From Gracilaria caudata (Eukaryota > Rhodophyta > Florideophyceae > Gracilariales > Gracilariaceae): DNA of 16,078 nt. Below, one piece after another: positions 8,000 through 15,206 of this stretch. The DNA is taken from contig JASCIV010000591.1 in NCBI GenBank assembly GCA_030374735.1, positions 1 to 16,078 of the forward strand, read 5' to 3'. The translations under genes and the position numbers were made by a program. Position 1 is the first letter of the stretch; the number at the start of each line of letters is the position of its first letter. The notes below the pieces were generated by a model. That model was given only the letters and a program-made list of their open reading frames with translations. It had not been told where the DNA came from and did not search any database.

Positions 8000-8052
8000 G
8001 ATCCCAATTTGGGATCGACTTCGGGATTCCCAAATTGGGGATTCCCAAAGTG
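8000..8052. repeat. 17-bp palindrome followed by 15-bp tandem duplication
   Basis: GATCCCAATTTGGGATC (8000-8016) is a perfect dyad around a central T. It is followed by GGGATTCCCAAATTG (8023-8037) and GGGATTCCCAAAGTG (8038-8052), tandem copies differing at one base. All share a GGGAT-CCCAA theme. The location about 160-330 bp upstream of the possible starts of the + strand gene suggests clustered binding sites, by inference. Confidence 0.7.
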
Positions 8053-8382
8053 TTAAGTTTAAAGCGGCGCAACGACGACGTGTGATAAGAAGAGAAGATC
8101 GCCGCACTGTAATCTTTATAGCTCAAAGCAACTGCCACGCCTCGCGCGTTTGACCACGTTTTCCATACCAAGCGCAGCACGAACTGGCCCGTCTCATCGC
8201 CACATCAGCGCATGTTTCGCCTCCCGTGCGGCCGCCAAATTCGCTGGCCTCCCGCCTGCGCAAGCACGGTGGTTGTGCACATAAGCTCAACGTCGCCTCC
8301 GGCTCTTGTTCCACACAGCCTGGATCTCTCATCGTCCCCGCTTCCCCGCATCCTGCTCATCCGTCCATCATCCCAGCTCAAC

Positions 8383-9621
8383 ATGGCCCCTCCATCGAAC
8401 CCAGCGTCTCAGCTTTCTGCCCCGCCGACCAACGGCTGCCTCCCCAAGCAAGACGGCGTACAGTTTTGCGTGATGATCCAATGTGGACGTCTTGCCGCCA
8501 ACGCCGTATCCGGCAACAAATACCTAGCCATGACCCCCTCCTCCATTGACCATGCATACGCAACTCAGCGTGGCCAGGTCGTCCTGCTTCATCTCTCCGC
8601 CATCATGTACAGCTACTGGGATGCCGCTCCGGCCGGTCCGTCCGTCTTCGAGCTCGCCTCGAATCATCTGCCATCGGATCTGCGTCAAATCTTTCGCGAG
8701 CAGTGTGCCTCATGGGGTACTCACCGTCTAAACGCGCCATTTGATGAGCAGATGTACGTCGTCGAGGATGGTGAACATGGGTCCATTGTTGCGGATTACA
8801 ACATGACCAAGTTCTACCGCGTGCTTGGCATGAAGATATCACCGGCAGCAGCGCTGCGTCGAAGGGGCATGGAACTTCCGGTCGCTTCATGCTTCACCGC
8901 CTTGCCGTTTCGTGGCCACCTCGTGTACGATGGTCTCATTTTCGGGGGCCCGAATGCGATCCTCAGTAAGGCGAAGAAAAGAACGCTAATCGAACGTTGC
9001 CGCGCGGCCAAGTCTGCAGGCACAATCATTTCTGGCTTTGAAGTGCAGCCTTCTCCTCAGAGAATCCCCGTCTCGGAGGCATGTATTCAAAGCATGAATC
9101 GAAGTCAGCTAAGGGAGTTTGTGCGCCAAAGAGGTGGCTCTGTGTCTGATATTGCTGAGAAGTCGGATTTGGTTTCACAAGCACTATCGCTATCCAATAA
9201 GCCTGCACAGTCCGAAGGCAAACATGCCGGTGCCAACAAGCCCGAGCGTACCAGAGAACAACAGGCCCAGGTCGATCGCCTGAAAAAACTTGACAAGGTG
9301 ACGGGTTTGACTTTGTTTAGACGGCTAGGGTATACCGAAGCAACCAATCGTGGACATGTGGTGACCGTTCTAAATGGCACTTCTCTTTCAGGCTCGTTTC
9401 ATTCAAAGGATTTAGTTCCCACTGCAACGGAAATAATGGACGAATTGCTGAAGAGGGCGGAATCAAAAGGCAGCGTTTCCAAAACCATTGCGATTGACGA
9501 TAAACAGACTGCTGAAGCTGTCAACTTAGTGACGAAACCGGCTGGAATCCATACGGGCTTCTATCCGCCTCCTAGCGTAGAGGAGCAAACATTTAGCATA
9601 ATGATGTCGGGCGCGGTGTAA
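8383..9621 (+). CDS. Uncharacterised protein with LPF-VYDG block and SAP-like motif
   Basis: I do not recognise a named family. From the ATG at 8383 (caacATGG, after a CT-rich stretch like the antiporter leader) the protein has 412 residues. An in-frame ATG at 8212 would add 57 Arg/Ser/Pro-rich residues that could pass for a targeting peptide, so the start is uncertain. Residues ~25-205 look like a globular domain ending in ALPFRGHLVYDGLIFGG (~173-189). A similar hydrophobic 'LPF..-IVYDGLL' block occurs, as I recall it, in uncharacterised bacterial and algal proteins. Residues ~235-272 (NRSQLREFVRQRGG...EKSDLVSQAL) look like a SAP-type helix-extension-helix motif, often used for nucleic-acid contact. 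A basic linker (~275-310) and a C-terminal domain of ~100 residues follow. No signal peptide or membrane segment is seen. AATAAA lies 206 bp after the stop. Confidence 0.85.
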   Translation: MAPPSNPASQLSAPPTNGCLPKQDGVQFCVMIQCGRLAANAVSGNKYLAMTPSSIDHAYATQRGQVVLLHLSAIMYSYWDAAPAGPSVFELASNHLPSDLRQIFREQCASWGTHRLNAPFDEQMYVVEDGEHGSIVADYNMTKFYRVLGMKISPAAALRRRGMELPVASCFTALPFRGHLVYDGLIFGGPNAILSKAKKRTLIERCRAAKSAGTIISGFEVQPSPQRIPVSEACIQSMNRSQLREFVRQRGGSVSDIAEKSDLVSQALSLSNKPAQSEGKHAGANKPERTREQQAQVDRLKKLDKVTGLTLFRRLGYTEATNRGHVVTVLNGTSLSGSFHSKDLVPTATEIMDELLKRAESKGSVSKTIAIDDKQTAEAVNLVTKPAGIHTGFYPPPSVEEQTFSIMMSGAV

Positions 9622-10055
9622 AGGCCCATAATGTTTTGACCAGGGTCAGCAGCTTATCCGGGGTTAGTCACATTCATCACAAGAAAACGGGATAACTTGA
9701 ACGCTGACGTTTGGCCACTCTTGTTGTGTTAGCATTCCATGAAGAGATCTTGCTCTACACCAGGAGATAGCACCGACTCCTGATTCAATCACAAGACTGT
9801 TTTAAGTAGTGCCTTGGGCTTCTCTCAATAAAGCACACTAGGTCGCGAAAAAGTGTTTCGCTCCTACAGTCCTTGCTCTCGCTCCGTGCATTACCATCAC
9901 AACGTAAACTTCTCCACACATCTAATCCGCATGGCTGTAATAATTCTTCTTTCCTGTGGAACCCGTGCTCTAATCCCTAACACAATGGAGGAGTACTTCG
10001 GGTATTCCTCTCTCCGATCTAATGATTTATTCACGCCATATGCGTAACGCCATAC
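9622..10055. other. 3' flank of the SAP-like protein gene, no supported gene
   Basis: The region holds the likely 3' UTR and polyadenylation signal of the upstream gene (9827-9832), then about 220 bp of unassigned DNA. The 64-codon open frame at 9853-10047 has no recognisable similarity and no supporting context. Confidence 0.5.
9827..9832 (+). terminator. AATAAA polyadenylation signal
   Basis: Canonical AATAAA in tctcaATAAAgcacac, 206 bp past the TAA stop of the + strand gene. No competing + strand gene lies between, so it most likely ends that transcript. Confidence 0.55.
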
Positions 10056-10223
10056 ATGGATCCTGGCATCAATCCTGATCCTATTAATAGAGTCCCTGGA
10101 GATGAGCAGCTGCACCGTAGGCATGAATTGAGGACACTGGGTTTTGACATCATGATGTGGCCCGAAAACGTGTTGGCCTTTCTAGTGAGAGAGCGTTTTT
10201 TCGACGAAGACGCTCCACAGTAA
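10056..10223 (+). CDS. Candidate small protein or first exon, unrecognised
   Basis: An ATG at 10056 opens a 55-codon frame with balanced, protein-like composition (MDPGINPDP..., then HRRHELRTLGFDIMMWPENV) ending at TAA 10221. The end overlaps a good 5' splice consensus, CA|GTAAGT (GT at 10220). A possible acceptor, ctcttactctggAAG (AG at 10302-10303), would give an 84-nt intron and extend the frame by about 37 codons to a TAG at 10413. The two open stretches are in the same genomic frame, separated by stops. It could be a small gene, an exon of a larger one, or chance. No family is recognised. Confidence 0.25.
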   Translation: MDPGINPDPINRVPGDEQLHRRHELRTLGFDIMMWPENVLAFLVRERFFDEDAPQ

Positions 10224-10250
10224 GTCGTAATTAGGCTTACGTGCTCATAA

Positions 10251-10265
10251 AAGAAGAAGAAGAAG
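10251..10265 (+). repeat. (AAG)5 microsatellite
   Basis: Five exact AAG units, followed directly by a CATCATGATG palindrome that recurs (as GACATCATGATG) at 10146-10157. The repeat lies inside the putative 84-nt intron described for the small gene at 10056. Confidence 0.8.
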
Positions 10266-10379
10266 ACATCATGATGATCATTATGATTCTCTTACTCTGG
10301 AAGACCTGCTCAAATTGGGCACGATTTCGGAGCATGTAGTGACCAACAGTTTTTCACGATACATTCCCATATCCCAAGC

Positions 10380-10462
10380 GTCTACGAAGGTAGTAATGAC
10401 GTCATCACGAGGTAGACATTGATGTGAGGAAGTATACGTGACGTATGTGCTTCACGTCACCT
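10380..10462. promoter_or_regulatory. Cluster of ACGT-core (CRE/bZIP-like) sites
   Basis: TGACGTCA (10397-10404), the full CRE palindrome, lies in a larger imperfect dyad bounded by GTCTAC (10380-10385) and GTAGAC (10412-10417). Two more ACGT cores follow within 60 bp: tacGTGACGTAtg (about 10436-10446) and cttCACGTCAcc (about 10450-10459). Such clusters are typical bZIP targets. No clear downstream gene is identified, so the target is unknown, and the CRE overlaps the putative second exon of the small gene. Confidence 0.3.
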
Positions 10463-11307
10463 TCACCAATGGGAAAAGAATAGAACTCTTTTGTTCGAGA
10501 AATGCGGACCGAATTTGTTCCTCGCCAGAACCGTACAAATTTATTGACCGCATTCCGTCGCGCGTACAGGATATGGACAAAACTGTTCATGCAAGTTACA
10601 ACAGTGCTGTATTTGCGAACGCCAAGCTGGTCTTTTATCTGCTGACTCGCTCAGAAGCGCTGAGGACCACGCATTGTAAAACACTAGTAGGGGCAAGAGC
10701 TAGAAATACTGACGATTAAGTGAAGTTGGGAAAGCTGTACCGTATCAAATCGTTTTTGCGCTGTCAATACGGCCCCAGCCGGAGCTCTTTCAAACTTATA
10801 AATTGTAAGGTACAACTGTACCCTTCGTATTAAGGAGAGACGCAACAATCTACTGTCGTAACAAAGCTCGAAGAAGCAATTTCTACACACAATCTGGCAA
10901 TTGAAATTTCATGTTTTCATGGTTTCGCCTACCGTAACAGGAGATAGTGGGGGTCATGAACTCCCTCTCAACCAGTTTTCCTCTTATTCCTCTCAGCCTT
11001 CTCATGTGATTAATGTTGCATCCTCTTTGGCCATGCTTAGGCCATAGTCCTTGACTTCGTCGCCTCTTTGAAGGGGCTGGAGACGAAAACCCTTCTGTCT
11101 CGCAGTTAGAGACCGCACACCATATTTCCAAACGAAAGTGGTATTGTAGATACGAGCGACGCGAAACTTTGAAGGCTAAAATTCTGCAAGGGAGTACCAA
11201 CATCTACATGTCGGAAGGTAGAAAGTGAGTAGAACAAGCCTAAACGGCCAGTGGCAACCAGAGAGTAACTGAAGTTGTATATGAACTTTAGACTACGCTA
11301 ACTAAAG
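10416..11307. other. Intergenic region, no supported gene
   Basis: The + strand frame at 10438-10719 begins with GTG, not ATG, and is unrecognised. The - strand frame at 10883-11203 (106 codons) has an ordinary but unrecognised sequence. TATAAAT occurs at 10797-10803. I see no convincing polyadenylation signal for the - strand gene ending at 11308. Confidence 0.5.
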
Positions 11308-12243
11308 TCAAGGGCACCCGAACATTTGTGTGTGTTTCTCTTCATACCCCGAATATGAGTAAATCACACCAGGGTTATCTTCCAGTACCTTCACCATTTG
11401 TGCGTAGCTGCTATCACATACGGCTTGGAGGTTACGAAGAGCCGCAGCAACATCACCAAGAATAGTGTGCGATCCAGATGCAATGGAGTCCAAGCACTGA
11501 TCGGCCCAAAAGTACGCCCACCCTTCATTAAATGCAAAGCCCTCCGAGCTTTCTGAAGTACAACTATGGATACGAAGCTCCGGATCGCCGTATAGACGTT
11601 CGTTCTCCAGGAATTGTGATTTATCACCATCGAGAACATGTCGAACAATGTGACCAACTTCATGTTGAGCTACAACAAAGCTCCATTCAAAGTCTTTTCT
11701 GGAAATTACTTGGTTATATACGACATACGGTAGTGGCTGGTCAGTCACTTCGTCGACCGAAACCAGTGGCTTTTCCGGGATTGTTTTTCCAACTCTTTCG
11801 TAGTAATTTCTTGTGGCTTCATAGAACACCATATATGCCTGACAACGGTGTTTCCTGAGTTTCAGAGGTCCCATCTCTACTCTTGTGCTTCCAGGGGTGG
11901 TCTGAATATCGAAATATTCAGAAGACGTTACACGGATTCGTTCAACCTTTGATATGCGATGATATTCCAACTTGAGAAACAATTCTGGTTCTCCATTAGT
12001 AACAAAGATGGGGGTGCCAGTGACTTCGAAATGCCCGTTCTCGTCTGAAGCAACTCTTTTGAGTTCGTTTCTCATGATCCCAATTTGTTGTGCAAAAAGA
12101 ACATCGAGCGGAGGAACTGTCTGACCTTCACAGACAAGCGAACCGGAAACTGTAACAGCGGGAATAGAACTGCACTGTGACAAAATCCGTTGCGCGTTGA
12201 GAAGAAGCAAACAGAAAATCAGTAGCATGCCGTGTATCTTCAT
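11308..12243 (-). CDS. Secreted transthyretin-like / HExxH zinc-protease-like protein
   Basis: Predicted secreted protein of 311 residues. Residues 1-22 are a clear signal peptide (MKIHGMLLIFCLLLL...LSQ). Residues ~30-130 resemble the transthyretin-like family best known from nematodes: VSGSLVCEG (32-40), SDENGHFEVTGT (66-77), EPELFLKLEYH (85-95) and a closing GPLKLRKHRC (125-134). Residues ~135-311 carry a gluzincin-type signature: AQHEVGHIVRH with H194, E195, H198, and a downstream NEGWAYFWADQC (E240) in the position expected for the third zinc ligand. Six cysteines after the signal region (24, 38, 134, 228, 250 and the one near the C-terminus) are available for disulfides, as expected outside the cell. 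The protein looks complete. A proteolytic role is inferred from the motif; substrate unknown. The ATG overlaps the stop of a short upstream open frame (ATGA). Confidence 0.85.
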   Translation of the reverse strand: MKIHGMLLIFCLLLLNAQRILSQCSSIPAVTVSGSLVCEGQTVPPLDVLFAQQIGIMRNELKRVASDENGHFEVTGTPIFVTNGEPELFLKLEYHRISKVERIRVTSSEYFDIQTTPGSTRVEMGPLKLRKHRCQAYMVFYEATRNYYERVGKTIPEKPLVSVDEVTDQPLPYVVYNQVISRKDFEWSFVVAQHEVGHIVRHVLDGDKSQFLENERLYGDPELRIHSCTSESSEGFAFNEGWAYFWADQCLDSIASGSHTILGDVAAALRNLQAVCDSSYAQMVKVLEDNPGVIYSYSGYEEKHTQMFGCP

Positions 12244-12500
12244 GAGTGTTCTCCGAATGGCACGAACAACGTTAGGATAACCAGGAGAACCAGGACTGGA
12301 TACGAAGAATGTGACGCGAACAAGGATAAGAAGAGGTTGCCGAGCCCCGTGCGCAGTACAAACCGACCCCCAACTTCATCTTGCCAGCGGTATACACAGA
12401 AATAACTTTTTCTCTCGAAGGTGAGATAAGGAGGGTAAACCTGAAAAGTTAGAGAACTTCCCTCGAAAGACGCAACAGGTATTGAGAATGAATGATTCAT
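12240..12500 (-). other. Possible overlapping upstream ORF (86 codons)
   Basis: An ATG-started frame whose TGA overlaps the ATG of the secreted zincin gene (ATGA). Its last ~35 residues are strongly hydrophobic (YPVLVLLVILTLFVPFG), like one membrane segment. No family is recognised. If transcribed on the same mRNA it would act as a uORF; otherwise the overlap is chance. Confidence 0.15.
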
Positions 12501-12503
12501 TCT
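12485..12503. repeat. 19-bp palindrome
   Basis: AGAATGAAT-G-ATTCATTCT is a perfect dyad around one central base, about 245 bp upstream of the secreted zincin start. It lies in the likely promoter or 5' leader of that - strand gene and contains the ATG of the short upstream frame. Confidence 0.7.
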
Positions 12504-14061
12504 TGAAATGCTTTACTGTCCAGCCATTGCATTGCCAACAACAAGCGTTATACATCACGTGTCCGATGTTGCCGTCAATAAGGCTGTCCCTAGATGAGGA
12601 TTTAGATACCATCTGCAAAGGTGTAGAGTTCTACTGTAGTACATACTATGGCTCGATCCTTCCACTCAGCACTTGTTCCCCTCTCGATGAGCAAATGAAG
12701 CTAATTAACTTAATGTTAAGCGGAATGTATACTGGGGAAAGTGTTTAATCAAAACAAACCACTGATATTGCGTTACAGCAGTAGACGAAGAGGAGGAGCT
12801 GCTGTGGATTGCATCCCTCCCATGCACACCTCGACCAGCGCTCATCATTTTGCGCAGCGTGATGGAGAAATGATTAATAGTAGCAGGATTGTTGGGAGGG
12901 ATACAGTAGACGCGGTCTGACCTTACTTGATATGATTCGCCGCGCGTCCCCATTTCTACATTCCGCAAATATAAATTTATCGAACCTCAAGAAGGGTTGT
13001 CGTTCTTCTTCAAAGCTAGAAAGCCACTTCTTGTGCAAGCGTAAAGCACGAGTGCAACTCCCCACTGGGCTCGAGAAAGGCACCATAGGTCACCGGTTTC
13101 GTTCTTGTTGCTCCGACACCTTCAGTTCTTTGAATCATTTTCAGTTAACTCAACTTCCTTCGTAATATATCTTATTCGTTTCCTGGATGCAGCAGAGTGA
13201 AGACTGCCTCAAAGAAAGACTTTGTGCGGTGAAAATCCAGATTTGCCTCTGCTCCTTTCAAGAAGGGCACTTGTCACGTCTGATTGCATAATCATCTATT
13301 GTCTCATTAATTTCAAAGCTCACCAGTTTTCTGCTGTCTAGCGAGCCCGTATCCAGCCTACCCTTTGCGCCCGAATACCTGGATTCAATTCGATTCCCCA
13401 CAATGTCTTTGGCCCAATATTCGTTTATGGTGATCATTGTCATGCTCTTAGCTTCGCAGACGACATCTTTAACTATCATCTGCGTAATTTCTTCCATTTC
13501 AAGGTTATGCTTTACTGAACATGGACATGGAGCAAGGTGTCGTCCTGTGTGGAACTTAAGGGGTGTGGCAATTTTGACAGTCGGAGGAGACATTGAAGGT
13601 GAAATGCCTGCTTCTGAGATTATTCTTTTGAAGGAAGAAAAGGTGGACCCGTCTGCATGTCAATTGGCTGGAAGTTTGAACCAAACAAAAGTTCCCGCAT
13701 CAGGGATCACTTGTGAGATAGATCGCGGACGAACCCCAAGAGATGAGGACGAAGGGGATTTTTCGGTATTTTCTTTCGGCGACCGGGTCTTCAATCTTTG
13801 TTAACAGGATTTGCAGTGATATCGTGTACGACAAGCACGACGAACATATTTAAACAGAGTAGAGGCATACCGCCGACGATGCGTGCGCAGAAGGTCTTGA
13901 ATCTCGTTTCTCTCAGGCTCTACTAGGATTAGGTATAGGATGTCAAATGGACCGTATACCCGAAGTTGGGTCTACCCAAAAAAAAGTGTGTAATTGAGAA
14001 GCACCCCACGCAAAAATCGATATAGGATATAAAAAAGACCCTATATCCCAACTCAGTTGTA
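12501..14061. other. Intergenic region, no supported gene
   Basis: Open frames at 12482-12748 (+), 12705-12968 (-), 13258-13593 (-) and 13403-13804 (+) are unrecognised, and the last two are antisense to each other. The - strand 111-codon frame (13258-13593) has the more soluble-protein-like composition but no other support. An ATAAATTTAT dyad lies at 12970-12979. Near the right end a short hairpin TTGGG-TCTA-CCCAA (13966-13979) and an inverted repeat GATATAGG/CCTATATC (14019-14047) precede the transposon-like end. Confidence 0.45.
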
Positions 14062-14343
14062 CAGTGGACCCCTCTCTATAGTGCACCCCCGTGTCAAAGA
14101 GGATTCCAGTGCACTAAAAGGGTAGTGCATTCTAAGGAGTAAAGAGGTTTACTTGAAGTACTTGGACATTCGCTTCTGACGACGTTTGCCACCCCGCTCG
14201 CGACGGGCGTCGAGCATAGTGCAAGTTGCTCTATTTAACAAGCAAGAAACTGCATCCAGTCTGAACTGTTGCGCGACAAACCCAATATCCTTAAAGAAAA
14301 AACCAATCACACCACTGTCTGGGACAGTGGTTTGATTGGTTTT
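14062..14343 (-). mobile_element. 3' remnant of a probable pogo/Tigger-like DNA transposon
   Basis: A TA dinucleotide (14060-14061) is followed by CAGTGGACCCCTCTCTATAG, which looks like the CAGT-type terminal repeat of pogo/Tigger (Tc1-mariner) elements. GTGCAC/GTGCAT sub-repeats at 14081, 14109 and 14125 also fit such ends. About 65 bp inward a - strand open frame ends at 14149. Its C-terminus (RRERGGKRRQKRMSKYFK) has the basic, 'RQ..-(F/Y)FK' ending common in pogo-type transposases. The frame runs on to 14529, but the part beyond about 14340 overlaps LINE sequence and is probably not transposase. No catalytic DDE region is present, so this is a fragment. The family assignment is from motif resemblance only. 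Confidence 0.45.
14299..14343. repeat. 45-nt near-perfect hairpin at the transposon junction
   Basis: The 21-nt arm 14299-14319 (starting AAAACCAATCAC, ending CCACTGTC) pairs with 14323-14343 (starting GACAGTGG, ending GATTGGTTTT). There is one mismatch and a 3-nt loop, TGG. It is the strongest inverted repeat I found in the window. It sits between the pogo-like remnant and the LINE, and both arms end in the ACAGTGG/CCACTGT motif also seen at the pogo-like terminus (14061-14067). Confidence 0.85.
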
Positions 14344-14493
14344 AGAGGTTAACACCCAGTCTTCTTCAATCGTACGCTCGGGCACGTGCATCTCGCCTTC
14401 CCGTGGTGTGCCTGTCCCCGATCCACTCTTCCGTGGTCGGAACCAAATGAGAACGCAGACGGATCTCCGACAGAGGCCAAAAACTACTAAACA

Positions 14494-15176
14494 CATGTCG
14501 AAATCAAAAAATTCGGAGAAAATCCGCATCCTACATTTGCACTGCCGCGATCTTCTTGGCGCCGCAAAGCGTGCCGAGCTCTCGAAGCTAGCGCACGATC
14601 GTCACGTTGACTTGCTTTGCCTGCAAGAAACCTTCTTCAAGGAACAAGACCGAACCCCAACCATAGAAAGATATCGGATGTTAGGAAGGTGTGACAGAAA
14701 GGAAGAAACGACAGCAGCAGACGAACGGGGAGGTGGCGCGATCGTTCACGAGCGCGCCGAGTTTGGAGGTGATCTGGTGAACGACGAGACGCACACATCT
14801 GGTATCGAAGCGGTTACAGTTTTACTGAGGACCTCCAAGGGTCCACTGACCATTTCGAACGTCTACGTATGCCTGTCACTGCGGTTTTGAAACTGGTATG
14901 AGAAGTATGGAAAGGAACATGTTATTCTTACTGACTGCAATTTGTGCGGATCCTGGTATCCGGAAAAAGCCGAGCCGGCTGGTGTTGACCTCGAGACCTA
15001 CCTAGAGCGGACAGATCGCATTTTACTCAATGTGGATGGCGTTTCCACTCGCACCGACCCGTCTATGGGCAGAATGAGTGCCATTGATCTCAGCTGTTCC
15101 GTCTAGGTGGCTCTCGTATGCACAGGGGAAAGCGGCCGAAACCTCACTTTAGGACCATCACACATGCATGCTAACC
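14494..15176 (+). pseudogene. LINE endonuclease domain, broken
   Basis: The start MSKSKNSEKIRILHLHC aligns with the usual 'LRVLQWNC' opening, but the catalytic Asn is replaced (LHC for WNC). CLQETFF keeps the Glu. ILTDCNLCGSW stands where GDFN is expected, keeping D and N. RTDPSMGRMSAIDLSC matches the 'TR.....G..SAIDLT' block. TGA at 14888-14890 and TAG at 15105-15107 interrupt the same frame, with no frameshift between them. The final SDH motif is unclear (GPSHMH follows the second stop). Confidence 0.75.
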
Positions 15177-15206
15177 ATAGAGATCCCGCCACTCGATCGA
15201 AGAAAG

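Larger units (their letters stand above)
7131..8382. promoter_or_regulatory. Palindrome-rich divergent intergenic/promoter region
   Basis: Divergent spacer between the nuclease gene (-) and the SAP-like protein gene (+). Open frames here are short, overlapping and unrecognised. It contains at least five dyads: CGACGGTACCGTCG (7222-7235), ATCGATATATCGAT (7480-7493), CTACGAAGGTA/TACCTTCGTAG with a 2-bp centre (7510-7533), 11-bp arms GCTGCTTATGA/TCATAAGCAGC (7614-7667) and GATCCCAATTTGGGATC (8000-8016). A 15-bp tandem duplication follows at 8023-8052. From about 8220 the DNA becomes CT-rich like the leader of the antiporter gene. The region probably serves both flanking genes; no TATA box is obvious. 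Confidence 0.45.

Noticed and set aside
10438..10719. 93-codon + strand frame
   Set aside because: Begins with GTG rather than ATG and is unrecognised; it would need an upstream exon, and no acceptor in the right phase for the exon at 10056 was found.
10883..11203. 106-codon - strand frame
   Set aside because: No recognisable motif, no neighbouring signals, composition compatible with chance.
13258..13804. Mutually antisense frames of 111 codons (-) and 133 codons (+)
   Set aside because: At most one can be real and neither has homology, splice or polyadenylation support that I can see. The resemblance of NQTKVPASGI in the + frame to NQTTVPDSGV near 14310 (-) is not backed by the DNA alignment.
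14299..14343. Hairpin as a bacterial-type intrinsic terminator
   Set aside because: The window is eukaryotic, no gene ends there in a suitable way, and the stem is not GC-rich; a transposon junction is more likely.
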